DNA from: Thamnidium elegans
Lineage: Eukaryota; Mucoromycota; Mucoromycetes; Mucorales; Mucoraceae
Reading direction: 5' to 3'
NCBI GenBank assembly: GCA_025201345.1
Contig: JAIXMG010000007.1
Span: 1,178,001-1,242,000, forward strand
DNA: 64,000 nt
Position numbers and translations under genes: made by a program. Positions 25,721 to 38,457 of this stretch are shown here, piece after piece (positions within the stretch are counted from its first letter, which is position 1; every line of letters starts with the position of its first letter). The notes below the pieces were generated by a model that was not told the origin of the DNA, searched no databases, and saw nothing but the letters and a program-made list of their open reading frames with translations.

Positions 25721-28700
25721 ATGGATATACAACAACAAGAAACTAATAGCTTCTATTCTCCTAATCAAACCCAATTTGATCAACAAGCAATGTCACTTAA
25801 TAACAGTAACAACAGTAGTAACAACACTACCCCAATTCAATTGCAACAACATTTGTATTCATCCAACGAACTTGAACATATAAGTAATAACAACAATAAC
25901 TCTCAAATGAATAACTCTCCAACCCCTATAAACGTCATGACAATGGTAACTTATAGATTCCCCCCCCCCCTTTTTTTTGTATTTTTTTTTTCTTTTTTTT
26001 TATTTTAAACATAGTCACTTACACATTTTTTTTTCTTTTTTCTTTCTCTTAATAGGCTAATCAATCACCACAGTTATCAGTAATGGATAGTTTATCTCAT
26101 GATAACCAAATGTTTGGTGTGGCGACTTCTTCCACTAACTCTGACTTGAGCTATGCTGATAGTAATTTAAGTTATGTTGAGCATGACCCTCAGATGCTGC
26201 AACAAATTGCGCGACAACAAAATCAGCACCAAATATTAAATGATATGATGAACACGCAAGAACACCATCCCATTGTCCCTTCGCAACGTACAATGGATCA
26301 ACACCAATGTAAGTTAGAAGAAGAACAAGAGCGTGTGGCTGCCGCAGCTCAACAAGTGATGGCTCAACAAATGGCTCAACAATTTGCTATATTACAGCAA
26401 CACCAGGTTCCCTCTCAATCAACTGAACATATGTTACAACAACAACAGCAACATCAACCAAATGATCATTTAATACAGCAACAACATCAGCCAAATGATC
26501 GTTTAATGCATCAAGTTACCTCTCAACCGTTGCAACAACAGCAACAAACGGACCATTTAATGCAACAACATCAAGTTCCCTCTCAATCTACTAACGAACA
26601 TCTTATGTCTCAACATCAAGTATCTTCTCAACCTAATGAACAGTTAATTCAACAGCATCAAGTTCCTTCTCAACCAAATGAGCATATTTTACAGCGTCCT
26701 CAAACAAACGATCATTTAATGCATCAACAACAGCCTAACGACCATTTAATGCAGCAGCATCAAGTCTCTTCTCAACCTACTGATCATCTATTACAACAGC
26801 ATCAAGTTGTTTCTCAGTCAAACGACCATTTATTGCAGCAGCATCAGATTCCGTCACAAAATAATGACCATTTGATGCAACATCAGGTCTCGTCTCAACC
26901 AAATGAGCATCTCTTGCAGCAGCAGCAGCACCAAGTTCCTTCTCAGCCAAATGAGCACTTGTTACAACAACAACACCAGCCAAATGAGCACTTGTTACAA
27001 CAACAACACCAGCCAAATGAGCACTTGTTACAACAACAGCATCAACCAAATGAGCACTTGTTACAGCAACAAGCTCAAGCTCAACAACAGGCTCAAGCTC
27101 AACAGCAGGCTCAAGCTCAACAGCAGGCTCAAGCTCAACAGCAGGCTCAAGCTCAACAGCAAGCTCAAGCTCAACAACAGGCTCAAGCTCAACAGCAGGC
27201 TCAAGCTCAACAGCAAGCTCAAGCTCAACAGCAAGCTCAAGCTCAACAGCAAGCTCAAGCTCAACAGCAAGCTCAAGCTCAACAGCAGGCTCAACAACAA
27301 GCCCAAGCTCAAAGACAACAACAACAAGCTCAACAACAACATGGACAACCAAATGAACATCTGATTCAACAACAACAACAACAACAGCAACAACAACAGC
27401 AACAACAACAACCAAGACAAATACTAACTGTAAATACAGATATGATTCATTCTCCTACCGCACCCTCGCAAGACACACCGCACGTTGTGCTCTCGCAAAT
27501 GTCCAACCTCAGTAGTCCCAACACGCCTACATCCGGTAGCCCCATTCACCAAGTGAAAAGTGATAATATTTCGTTACATAACGCTATTGTGCAACAACAG
27601 TTTCAACAGCAACAACAAAACATGGTGTTTATTGACGAAACAAGTATGCGTGGTACTAAACGAACCAGTGAAGAAACAGCAGGACGTAGCAAGAAATCCA
27701 GAAGACATACTGTGTCCAGCTCATTTCCTCCTGTATTAAACATTGAAACAAAAAACTTGTCTGGTCCTTCCGCTCCTCGATCAGCTGCTGCTGTAGACCC
27801 TTATCAGCATCAGTTTGTAATGGAAGATGATCGTAAGCAACAACAAAAGCAAGCGTTGGGTTTAATTGCGATACCGCCTCCACCTACTCCTCAAGAATTA
27901 GGGTTGCATCCGATTGGTACAACAGCGAAGGATTATGAAAATATGACGAGAGAACAGTTGATTGCTCGTTTAATTGTATTGGAAGGAGAAAAGTTAAATA
28001 ATCATCATACTAATAAATCAGTTGCTGAGGAGGAAGAGGATGATGGTAATGTCAGTCCCAATACGCCTACTGTGACCTCTGCTACACCTGTCGATGAAGA
28101 TAAATCTACTATTGACGATGAAGAGGAAGAGGAAGAGGACGAAACTTCGTCTTTGTTATTAGTAAATACAGAAGAATCAAAGGTGCAAATTCAATGTAAA
28201 TGGAAAGAATGTGGTCAAATATTTTATGATTTACAGAAACTGATATCTCATATTAACGACACGCATGTTGGAAGTGGAAAGGTAAAATGATAATTAAAAA
28301 AAAAAAGTTTATTCTTGTTACTAACTTGTTTTATATATGTATAGCCAACTTATTGTTGTGAATGGGATAATTGTCAAAGAAATCAAAAGCCGTTTACAAA
28401 GAGACATAAAATGTATAATCATCTTCGCACACATACAGGTGAACGTCCATTTGTTTGCTCGAAATCAGGATGTGGTAAACGGTTCTCTCGCCCTGACTCC
28501 TTAACAACACATATAAAGACGCACTCCAACGTCCGACCATTTATATGTGTTGCTAAGGGATGCGGTAAAGCATACTACCACTCTAGATCACTAAAGAAAC
28601 ATGAAAAGACACACGAAGTGACTACTACTACGCCCATTTTATCTACACCTAATAGTGTAATTCAATACTCTTCAACGACTACGACTACACCTTATAGTAA

Positions 28701-28965
28701 TTCAGTAGATTATTTAAATAGTCAAATACATCAAATACATAGTCAATCGCTTCCCAACTCGCCCCATCCTTCTTTAACTCAACAAAATAACTTTGCTTTA
28801 TCTTCCTCGTCTCACGTCAAGGTTTATACCCCTTCAAATAATATCTTGTCATTTCCTCCAGCGGGTATGGTCGAACAACAACAACAAGATCAATTAATTT
28901 CTCAACAGCAAATGTATGATTCTGCGAATCAACAACAGCAGAATTTTGAATATAAGCTTTCATAA
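25721..28965 (+). CDS. PolyQ-rich C2H2 transcription factor with GLI/GLIS/ZIC-type zinc fingers
   Basis: Exons 25721-25945, 26056-28281, 28345-28965; 1023 residues. Residues 1-600 are Asn/Gln-rich and largely repetitive: many copies of a QPNEHLLQQQHQ-type unit, then twelve AQAQQQ units and a pure Q run. A KRTSEE...RSKKSRR segment (about residue 600) looks like a nuclear localisation signal. Two acidic stretches follow. Four zinc fingers occupy about 800-930. Finger 1 (CKWKECGQIF) and finger 2 (CCEWDNCQRN) each carry a tryptophan between the two cysteines. This is the tandem CWCH2 hallmark of GLI, GLIS, ZIC and fungal PacC/Zap1-like proteins. Fingers 2-4, with KPFTKRHKMYNHLRTHTGE and GCGKRFSRPDSL, resemble GLIS most. 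A nuclear DNA-binding regulator; targets unknown. Confidence 0.88.
27073..27288 (+). repeat. 18-bp coding minisatellite, 12 units (AQAQQQ)
   Basis: Twelve head-to-tail copies of GCTCAAGCTCAACAGCAG and near-identical variants differing only at CAA/CAG third positions. They are followed by imperfect units and a CAA/CAG run at 27367-27411. It lies in frame in the zinc-finger factor and is a likely site of length variation between strains. Confidence 0.95.
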
Positions 28966-29204
28966 AGCTTTTCATAGACCTTTTTTTTTTTTTTTTTTTT
29001 CTCTTTTTCCTTTTTTCTTCAATAAAAAAAAGCGGTGCTTCATTTCTTTTTTTCCCTTTTTTTTTTTTTTTTTTTTCTGATGTTAAAAAAAAAGCCACAA
29101 CTCTTTATATCGGACTTGTTTTACCCTTTTTTTTTCCTCTCTTCTTTTTTTTTTTCGAATTAAAGCAAAACTTTACATATATCTTTTATTATCCTTGATC
29201 AATA

Positions 29205-30630
29205 ATGGTAAGATGGAAATATGTTACTAGATTTTATGTACCAACACCTTTATCAATTTAGAAACTTAAAGTATTATCTCGGTCTTCCAATGACTACGTA
29301 CGTGAGCGTGCACAAGATATTCACAAAGTTCAACGTAACTTGGACCCAAGTGCTCATCCGTTCGAACAAGGCAGAGAATACACGAGAGCACTCAATTCAG
29401 TAAAATTAGACCGCATGTTTGCTAAACCATTCATTGGTTCATTAGATGGTCATATTGACGGTGTCTACTGTTTAACAAAGCATCCTTCAAAGTTAAACAG
29501 TATGATTTCTGGTAGTGGTGATGGTGAAATTCGTGTCTGGGATATATCCGAGCGAAACACCACATGGAGAGTTCAGGGACATCGCGGTATGGTGACGGGT
29601 GTATGTCCCGGTAAACAAGATGGTAAATTCTTATCTTGTTCAACTGATAAAACCGTCAAAATTTGGGGCGACGATACAGATCCTGTCGAAACTTATCTGG
29701 GTAAACATGCGTTCACCGGTTTATCACATCATCGTTCGGATCCTATCTTTGCCACTTCTGGTGGTACTGTGGAAGTATGGGATGAATCTCGATCTGAACC
29801 CATTCATGATTTCGCTTGGGGTGCTGATTCTTACCAAACTGTCAAATTCAACCAAGTACAAACGAATATATTTGCCTCTTGTGGTACAGATCGTACAGTT
29901 GTACTTTACGATTTAAGAACCAGTAAACCATTATCCAAGTTAGTCATGTCTTTAAAGACAAACGCAATTGCTTGGAATCCTATGGAAGCTTATATTTTCA
30001 CCACTGGTAGTGAAGATCATAATGCTTATACTTTTGATATGAGAAATATGAAGTCTGCAAAGAATGTATTGAAAGATCATGTTTCTGCCATGTAAGTTAT
30101 TATTATTATTAATAGTACATTGTAAACTTATAAAAAAAAATAGTATGGACGTCGATTATTCTCCCACTGGTCAAGAAATTGTTACAGGTTCTTATGATCG
30201 TACAATTCGTCTTTACGACGTCGGTAGTGGTCACAGTAGAGATTGTTACCATACCAAGCGTATGCAAAGAATTTTCGCAGTTCAATATTCTATGGATAGT
30301 AAATATGTGTTGTCAGGTTCAGACGATGGTAATATTCGTATTTGGAAGGCACGTGCCAATGAAAAGATTGGTGTCAAGGACTGGCGTGAAAAGAACAAGT
30401 TGGAATACTCTGACAAGTTGAGAGAAAGATACGGCCATATGAGTGAGATCCGTAGAATTGATAAACATAGAAGAACTCCCAAGGATATTAAATTGGCTGA
30501 TAGTACAAAGAAGGAAATGTTGAAGGCTGAAAAGAGAAAGGAAGAATTAAGACGTAAACACTCCAAGAAATTAGATGCCGTTAAACGTGTACCTGAAAGA
30601 GAAAAGGCAATTATTGGTATTGCTAAATAA
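29205..30630 (+). CDS. SOF1: SOF1/DCAF13 WD40 protein of the small-subunit processome
   Basis: Component of the U3 snoRNP/SSU processome needed for 18S rRNA maturation in the nucleolus. Exons: 29205-29207, 29262-30091, 30144-30630; 439 residues. The first coding exon is only the ATG. Splicing to 29262 gives MKLKVLSRSSNDYVRER, which matches the conserved Sof1 start, whereas ATGs further down would lose it. The WD40 propeller follows, with GSGDGEIRVWD, SCSTDKTVKIWG, SCGTDRTVVLYD, TGSEDHNAYTFD, TGSYDRTIRLYD and SGSDDGNIRIWK. The C-terminal Sof1 domain has EKIGVKDWREKNKLEYSDKL and GHMSEIRRIDKHRRTPK, then a basic tail. Length matches the family. Confidence 0.95.
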
Positions 30631-30761
30631 TAATCTCGACCTTTTTTTTTTGTTTTATATATATTCTTTCTCCCTCTCTCCCTACTGCTTCACTTATTAG
30701 ATGTGCTTGTATATTATTAAACCTCTCTGCATTCCCCCATATATTACAAGCCCATTCTTTT

Positions 30762-30807
<46 letters not shown>

Positions 30808-33800
30808 TCTTTTTTGCTTTGTGCAAAATAAATTGTAACATAATAATAATAACCACAACTGTATAAATATTGTGCTTTAAAAAGCACGACTTGCAATCAA
30901 TCTTTTATTTCTATTTGTAGACAGGAGCCGAAGTACCTTGCCCTCGAGAAAATTTATATAAAGATATAACCATTGGAGTATAAGTCATCACTTTTTTTTT
31001 TTTTTCTTTCGCGGACAAGCATGGCCGTAAAATGCAATAATTTCCTTCTTTGTAACAGGCATGATGTTCTTGTGTCTCCTGGAATAATAAATAAAACCCC
31101 AATGTTCCCGACTATTCTAATCGAACAGTTTGATATTCAACATTTGTCACCCCAACGCTCACAAACCTTATTCACTGTATTTATGATTACAAACGTTGTT
31201 ACACGGCCGAACTTATCGGATAAACAATGATTAGTTAATCAAACATGTCGTGTTTTATTGATTTTGAACAGTGGGATGTTTCAAGCTTTAAACGATTCAT
31301 TAGACCGCTTTTAGATGTGCTATCTGGGAAATGTCCTTATTTGCTTATTCGGTGAAACAACATGCAAAACTAGTAAAATAACTGCAAAAGGTCACAGAAA
31401 AATAATACATCTACATATGTGTGCTTCGATCATTGAATCGATCTTCTACTATTTACAAAGAAATATTGAGCTATTGACTAAGGAATGAAAACAAAAGAAA
31501 GCTATCTATATTAAGCCGCGGAATGTTTTTTTTTCTCAAGTATTCGTTAGAGCGGTAATGGTGATGTTAGCAATACTACTTTGAAAAAACTATTCTTTTA
31601 TCCCTAAAAAAAAAAAAAGTCTATCAAAAAAAAAAAGGGTACATGGAGAGCGCGCTGGGCTGCTATTTTCATGCCGTTTCAAACGGATTGTAATTTAATG
31701 CTACATTTAGTTCATCTTAAAAGTGACATATGTAAACTATATAGAAGGGGGGGGGGAGGTTTGTATATTAATCAGGTAAAAAATATAAATATGCCTGTTA
31801 GTAATACTACTGTCTGTCTGCTAATGAATATTCTTTTCAGTCCAGTCTATGTAAGGAACAGAGTATAAAAGAAGTGGCTGAAAAACATTGATTATCATTG
31901 AATTCTGGGAGCCGACAAGCGTTGATGAAAAATTATCTTGTTTAAAACGAAAAAGACTAAAAAAAATTTGGTTGAAAGGCAATGGCGTTATTGACAAGAT
32001 GAAAGCCCCTTGTTGTTTAATCCTATCGAGAGAAAAAAAAACATTAGAGTTCTATTTTACAACATAGAAGTGTGTAGTATCATCCGCTGGAAGAGTTTTA
32101 TTTTTTTTTCCCAATCAATACGAAATAATAATTTGGTGTTACGTTGTACAATGCATGTCGCGATATTTGGAATGATTTGTTAGAAGATAACTTGTTTCAG
32201 GCAGTGCAGCATATAACATCTAATTTGACACTTTAAAATACACTATGATTACAACTTCTTGATTTATTTTCGAGAATGAATGAAATTAATTTGTGTCAGT
32301 TTATATCGATTACAGTTTCATTCTAGTCATTTTCTAATTCAATGAGGGGTGGTTAGGGTGACTAGTTTAGTAAGGTCATAATATAATCTCCGTACACTCG
32401 GGCACTATCCCTTTTTCCCTCATAGATCCAACTTTTTTTTTTTTTCGCGTCGTATGTAGAATTTTTTTTTTCTCAAATTGAAATTAAATTGTGATACGAG
32501 CTCTTTTAAAATATTTTAGCGGGACAAATAATTACAAGTTTAACTATTGAAACGTTTCTCAATGTTACGTCCTTGGAGGGGGAAGGGAACTTGCATCTAT
32601 AGATATCAGATGAATTTTTTTTTTTTCATGCGAATTTTTAAAAGAAGATGCTACTTTTTTCCTTTATATTTCTTGTGTTCATTTTTTTTTTTTTTTTTTT
32701 TTGTAAAAAAATAAATCGCGTGGCCTAAAATAGTATAGCAAAATTTATTGTATTCAATCGTCTTGTATATGTGTGTAACGAATAGCTATTGAAGGGTGAA
32801 TATTATAATCATCCTGTAAAGGTCAGTTCATTTTACTTTTTTATGTACATAAGATGCTATTATTGTTTTTGACGCACATTTAAAATTAATAGTTTGTAAC
32901 GGTAGTTATAAATAATTTGATTGGTTTTATATCCGTTTATGTGTTTACGGTGTTAATGATTTAGACACAAATATTGTGTATCGAAAATGCTATTGGTTTA
33001 GTTGGGTTGTTATCGTTACATGCATGATAAATTTTTACGTAATTGTTCCATGAAAGGCAAATGCATCGTTTTTACTTGATCAACTTTATAAAGGGTAATC
33101 TGTCGGATGAAGGATTCCATCCACCAATCGCATGTATTCATCAGCTTTATAAACAAAACAAAAAAAAAAGGGTTGTTAATGTATGTGCAGCCCAATAATT
33201 GATTTTCTTATTTATTTTTTTTAAAAAAAAAAAGGGACATCTAAATATAATTTAGTGCATTTACCGATTTAAGCGTGGCGTCCGATCTGACGACTCATTT
33301 TAGCGCGATGAGAACGATATTAAATTATTATATATTGCTGAAATAAAAAATAAAAAAAAAAGCGTCTAAAATAAAAGTTTCATTTATCAAGTATAAAATC
33401 ATTGTTTTACTCGATATACAAACAGTAATTAATAGCAGTGGTTGATCGAAGAATAATAACAGCGAAACTTTAATCTAAAAACAATGTAATAGTTTCTATC
33501 GAAAAAAAGTTGGTATTACAAACAAATTAAACTTATTACTCGCGGTAATTTTAATTATCTCGTTTTAGCGTGCTCTAAAGGAAGGTTAATTAATTATTTC
33601 CCATGAAATGACCCATCAATGCGCGCGCTCACTCCCTTAAGCAAAAATAAAAATAAAATACCAAGACTATTTCGTACGACCTGTTCCACAAAGAGGGAGA
33701 GGGGGGCTTGAAGATTCATGCTATATTATTGTTTTTCATCTTTGCCTCCGTATTATTGTACCCGAAACTCTTGGGTGTTTGAAACTGTAATGGCGAGTGT

Positions 33801-35945
33801 GGCTACAAGTGCCGATAAAACAACTTTTTATTGTTATGACATTTCTCAAACAATCAACCAAGTCATCCAATCAGTTTTTTAAAATATTTTAATGACTGCC
33901 TTTGCAAGATCATTCTATTTAATATGCAATTATGTATGCGACTTTTTTTTTTTTTTTTTTAAAAAAAAATATTTTCTAGAATTGTGTGACATACTTTTTC
34001 TTTTAAAAGCGCGTATATCACATTCTAAACAAATCAAGAAGAATGAAAAACAACGGCATATTACTTGTTCATTAACACGCTAGTATAAATTCGATGCATA
34101 GTGATTATTAAAACAAAGCTCTTTATATAACTATTAAATTGGTAATATACCATCTTGTGTATAAATTAAGCCCAATTTACACCTTTTAGAAGAATCCTTT
34201 TTCTTTCCCAAAAAAAAAAAAAAAAAAAGGTTCTACGACAGATGACAAAAATAGAAGAGCTGTTCTTCTGCAGGGAAATATTATGCCTAGCGCACGTCCA
34301 AGCATTCGGTTTTGACGCCCAAGAAGGCAACTTTTTTTTTTTTTTTTTTATTTATACTTTTTTTTTTGAGTAACATTAACCTAACAAACAGAAGAAAAAA
34401 AAAAAAAAAAAAAAGGAGATGACAGATTGAATTGAATTTCTATCGTGGCAAGCTATTGCATATAAATCAATATTGACAATAGTATCTATACGTTAATTTA
34501 AGCAGGTTTTATAAAACCAAACCATGCACAGTAGATAGTACCTTAAAAAACGGGTAAAGAAAGGAGGCCCTTTTTTTTTTTTTTTTTCTTCCTTTCAGTC
34601 TTTGTTATACATGAATACACAAACTGACGATGAAACATTCAACAGCAATGACACATCAGCAAAATTAAATAATTACAAACTAAACTATATTAAGGGATCT
34701 TATAAAAAAAAAGAAAAGCCACAATGAGTATAAACAGAATTCAGAATCATTTAACCCTTACATATTGAATTATCATAAATAAAGGAAATACCAAAAAAAA
34801 AAAAAAAATAGAGTACAGATCCCGTGCTACCATAATTTGTTATATTTTATTACTAAAAGGAGCACAGAGCTACTTTGGTAAGTATTAGGGTAACATGCAT
34901 ACATAACTTTAATTGTTCTTTTTTACGTGGATATTTATTATGCAACGGACAAAATAAAAATAACAACAATAATAATAAAAAATATTCAATTTTAACTTGC
35001 GAGAACATACAATGAGAAATATACAGATATATTATATTATTGTACAATGGGAAATATCAAATGCAGGCTTGTTGTTTAACTCGGGGAGGGAAAAAAAAAA
35101 GCTGATCGAATATGCAAGAACAAACGAGAGAGAGAGAAAGGGGAAGGGGAGGTAGAAATATTGATAATCATTGCATATCGTGCCTGTAAATATCATTTAC
35201 TATGACGATTTTTTTGTTTTGTTTTTGTTGGGTTGTAGAACGGAGCTTTGACTCCATCAGGAAAAATAATTTTTTATGGTATATTTAAAAAAAACTTAAA
35301 CGGAACAATCCGATTTCACTTGCCAAGATGAGGCTAATGAAATTCAATAGCCATTCATGTGTATATATGGTATGTTACCTCTCTTTTAATAGATTTTATC
35401 GTTCCAACAAACTGTTTTAGTTAAAACAATCATTGTAACATGACTTATTAATACAATATCTAGCCACTTCATTCACATGTCCGCATATTATCTTTTATAG
35501 ATTGTGGCGCTCTTAATTGTTACGTACTTTTAACTAATGTAAAATACCTCTGTGTCTCCATTTATAGCGTCGACTATATAAAGGAGTTTATAAAAAAGCT
35601 TATGTTTTCAAAGGAACGCGAGCGCTAATTTAATCAGTCCTTTTAAACTATTTTTTAAACTTTTTTTTTTTTTTTTTTTTCTATTATTCACTTTCTCTTT
35701 ATCTTTCTTATAAATATACATTCTGTGTATTTGTAAATATCTGTATTATACATATATTATACTCTTCCACGCGTATTCCAATATCTCTTTTCTTGTACTT
35801 TTAATTTTTTTTTTTTTTAAAAAAAAATAGATTTTTTTTTTTTTTTTTTTTACTTTTTTTTCTTTTTCTTTTTCTTCTTCTTCTTTTTTTCTCTTCTTCA
35901 GCTTAATTCACTACAATTTTATCACTCGATAACAACATTTCATCA
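30631..35945. other. 5.3-kb gene desert
   Basis: No convincing reading frame, tRNA or other RNA gene was seen on either strand. Content is AT-rich with many homopolymer T or A runs, for example A at 30770-30800 and T-then-A tracts at 33220-33235, 33943-33969 and 35805-35829. A short perfect palindrome CCGTTTCAAACGG lies near 31673. Open frames of 60-85 codons (31671-31868, 33892-34083 and others) are homopolymer-rich and unsupported. The last 300 bases are pyrimidine-rich and are probably the leader of the gene at 35946. Confidence 0.5.
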
Positions 35946-37352
35946 ATGGATGATACCTATCAACCGTTTAGTCAACGAGAATCCTATGAATATTTTATGA
36001 TTCAACAACCTACTACTTCATCACCGACGTCTACTTCTACTGCGTCTTCACCAATTACTATAGCGATGCAAAGCGTTTCTACGGGAACGAATTGGCCAAC
36101 TAGAATTTTTCCGTTAGATTCAACGATGAACCAATATGAATATGATTATTCCCAACGAACTCATAACCCAGTATGGTCGTTACCTCATCCCCAACAACAT
36201 AATATCATGACACAGCCAAATTATCAACAACAGCTGCACAATCAATTACATTATCAACAACAACATCTTATATTTCGATCACATCCTGATATGCATCATT
36301 CTATCTATCAAAACTATGACCAAGTAAGTCAAGACCTCTTCCAGGTTCCTACTCTACCGGCAGAAATTTATTACGCACCACAAGAGCAACACAATGTCCT
36401 ACACGGAGTGGAAACGCAACTTAATGCAAATATACCAATCTATACCGACTCAAGCAATGATAAACCATCAGATCTTACTTTTAAGATAGAACCAATGACC
36501 GAAACAAATGTACAACAAGATTTGGAAAGCACGATATCACCATTACCTAGTATAACTAAATTAAATCGTGAGTCTGTATCACCAAACACAACACCTTTAT
36601 CATCTCCTGTTTTGTCTTCCACAAGAAAACGAAAAAGAGTCGGAAAGGCAACTGCAACGTGTACAAACTCATCCCTTAGTCAATTGGGCAATAGTGTGGT
36701 CGTCACTGACGAAGAGGAACGAGGAGTGAAGCGTACAAAACAAGAGGAGGGGGTGGATGGCGGAACAAAAGAAGTAGGAGTTCAAGGTAGCCGAAAGACG
36801 GTCGATCAATTAGAGAGAGAGCTTGACTTTCTAGGGGATGATTGTGACACTATTTTAATGATGTTGGATTCTCTACGCAATGCATTTTTAGCGGATATAC
36901 CGGCTTCTCAACTAAAGTCAACTTCTAAGGGGATACCACTCACTAGTACATTTGATTCAAAAGAGAAAAGTCATATAGATCAAGTTACTTATGCCAAAAA
37001 TTTAACCAATCATGTTCCTACAATCATAAATACTCGACGTCGCTCAAAAATAATTGCTCAAAATCCCGAAATGGAACGTGAAATAAGGACAGCTTATGAT
37101 GATCTTATGATTCAGGTACGGCAAGTCGAAAAAAAAGTAGATGCGTTGGAAGGAAAAAGAAAAAACGCGTTTCATGTCGATAAAGAGAAAAACAAAGGAA
37201 AAGCTTCTATTCAACTGCAATCTGATAACGAAGAAGAAGATACATATTCTCAATCAAGTTGTGCATTATCCTCTTTGATTTCGGAAGAAGAAGAAGAAGA
37301 TTATTTATTAGAAACTACCAAGAAAAGGAAGATCACTTCTACAAAAGGTTAA
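35946..37352 (+). CDS. Q/N/S-rich nuclear protein, 468 aa, unknown function
   Basis: Intronless frame with coding-like composition and a pyrimidine-rich leader ending CATCAATGG. The N-terminal half is rich in Gln, Asn, Ser, Tyr and Pro and looks disordered. STRKRKRVGKA (about residue 225) and RGVKRTKQEE (about 258) are good nuclear localisation signals. A conserved-looking helical segment occupies about 281-312 (QLERELDFLGDDCDTILMML), with a second heptad-like segment around 377-405 (EREIRTAYDDLMIQVRQVEKK) that could form a coiled coil. An acidic run (EEEEEDYLLE) and a basic end close the protein. No DNA-binding domain was recognised. The low-complexity style resembles the zinc-finger factor to its left, so a transcriptional co-regulator is a reasonable guess only. 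Confidence 0.7.
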   Translation: MDDTYQPFSQRESYEYFMIQQPTTSSPTSTSTASSPITIAMQSVSTGTNWPTRIFPLDSTMNQYEYDYSQRTHNPVWSLPHPQQHNIMTQPNYQQQLHNQLHYQQQHLIFRSHPDMHHSIYQNYDQVSQDLFQVPTLPAEIYYAPQEQHNVLHGVETQLNANIPIYTDSSNDKPSDLTFKIEPMTETNVQQDLESTISPLPSITKLNRESVSPNTTPLSSPVLSSTRKRKRVGKATATCTNSSLSQLGNSVVVTDEEERGVKRTKQEEGVDGGTKEVGVQGSRKTVDQLERELDFLGDDCDTILMMLDSLRNAFLADIPASQLKSTSKGIPLTSTFDSKEKSHIDQVTYAKNLTNHVPTIINTRRRSKIIAQNPEMEREIRTAYDDLMIQVRQVEKKVDALEGKRKNAFHVDKEKNKGKASIQLQSDNEEEDTYSQSSCALSSLISEEEEEDYLLETTKKRKITSTKG

Positions 37353-37367
37353 AACTTTTTGAATTTA

Positions 37368-37398
<31 letters not shown>

Positions 37399-37577
37399 TG
37401 TAAGTCAAAAAAGAAAAAACACTCGTTTAGACTCTATGAAAATTATTATATTATGCTTTCTCCTATTTTGTTATTATGTTTATATTTATGAATTAACTTT
37501 CTCCCTTTTTTTTTTAACTTCGGTCAAGTTCGCGCGACCTAATAAAAACATGCTTAAATAAACTTTTGTATTTATAG

Positions 37578-37616
<39 letters not shown>

Positions 37617-38089
37617 TTCTTTTTTTTTGTTCTTTATGCTTTTTGTTCTTTTTTCTTGAAAGAAAATGGGATTCCGTGCAATCAAGTTACACTAGAAAGT
37701 AAAAAAATAAAAATAACCATAAACGACCCATATCATTTCCAAGATCAAAGATTAAAAAAAAAAAAAAAATTGCTATTTTTTTTTTTTTGTTTTTTTTGTA
37801 AAATGGCATCATCCTTTTTTATTGTAGAAAACCCTACACTCAACCCTTCGCAATGATTATCCGTCCGGGGAACGATTAAACCTCAGAATGTGCGGGGTAA
37901 AAACAACAGGTCGTCTTTTACGTTGCACGTGAAGTTTGCAGTGACAGAAACAAGGTCCCTTGTAAACACCGTCAAGTTTACAATACAAAATATACATAAA
38001 ATTCTATTTCAACAGCCGGAAAGGTTCGTAACCTATTTCATACTGTCCAACTCCAATTCTTTTTTGGCCTACACTACTTGAGATATTTG

Positions 38090-38120
<31 letters not shown>

Positions 38121-38240
38121 CTTGACGCTTGATTTTTTTTTTTTAATTCCCCCTCACACCCCCCCTCTCATTTTTTTTTTTTTCATTTCTTTAACTTTAA
38201 TACCACCCCCCTCTCTTCTTTTTCATTAAAAAAAAAAAAG
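37353..38240. other. Intergenic, homopolymer-rich
   Basis: 888 bases between the Q/N-rich gene and SDH1. Pure T runs lie at 37371-37399 (29) and 37580-37615 (36), with another from 38093. C/T-rich sequence at 38140-38220 is the probable SDH1 leader. Open frames here are products of the homopolymers. Confidence 0.5.
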
Positions 38241-38405
38241 ATGTTGAAGTTCTTGCAATCTTCTTCACCCAAGGCAGTAAGTCTCTCTTTCCCTTTTATA
38301 TATATATAAACGCCAATAAAACTAGCATAAAATATTCATAGTTGACCTTTTTTTTTTTTTTTTTTTTATATCAATTTTTTTTGTTTTAGTTACGTGCTGC
38401 CAGTA

Positions 38406-38457
<52 letters not shown>

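Noticed and set aside
26777..27420. Long minus-strand frames (212 and 119 codons) rich in Val or Leu
   Set aside because: They are antisense images of the CAA/CAG and GCT repeats in the zinc-finger gene: no stops arise there by composition.
33270..33345. Possible C/D-box snoRNA (GATGAGA ... CTGA)
   Set aside because: Boxes are imperfect and only about 35 bases apart, with no terminal stem; chance occurrence is likely.
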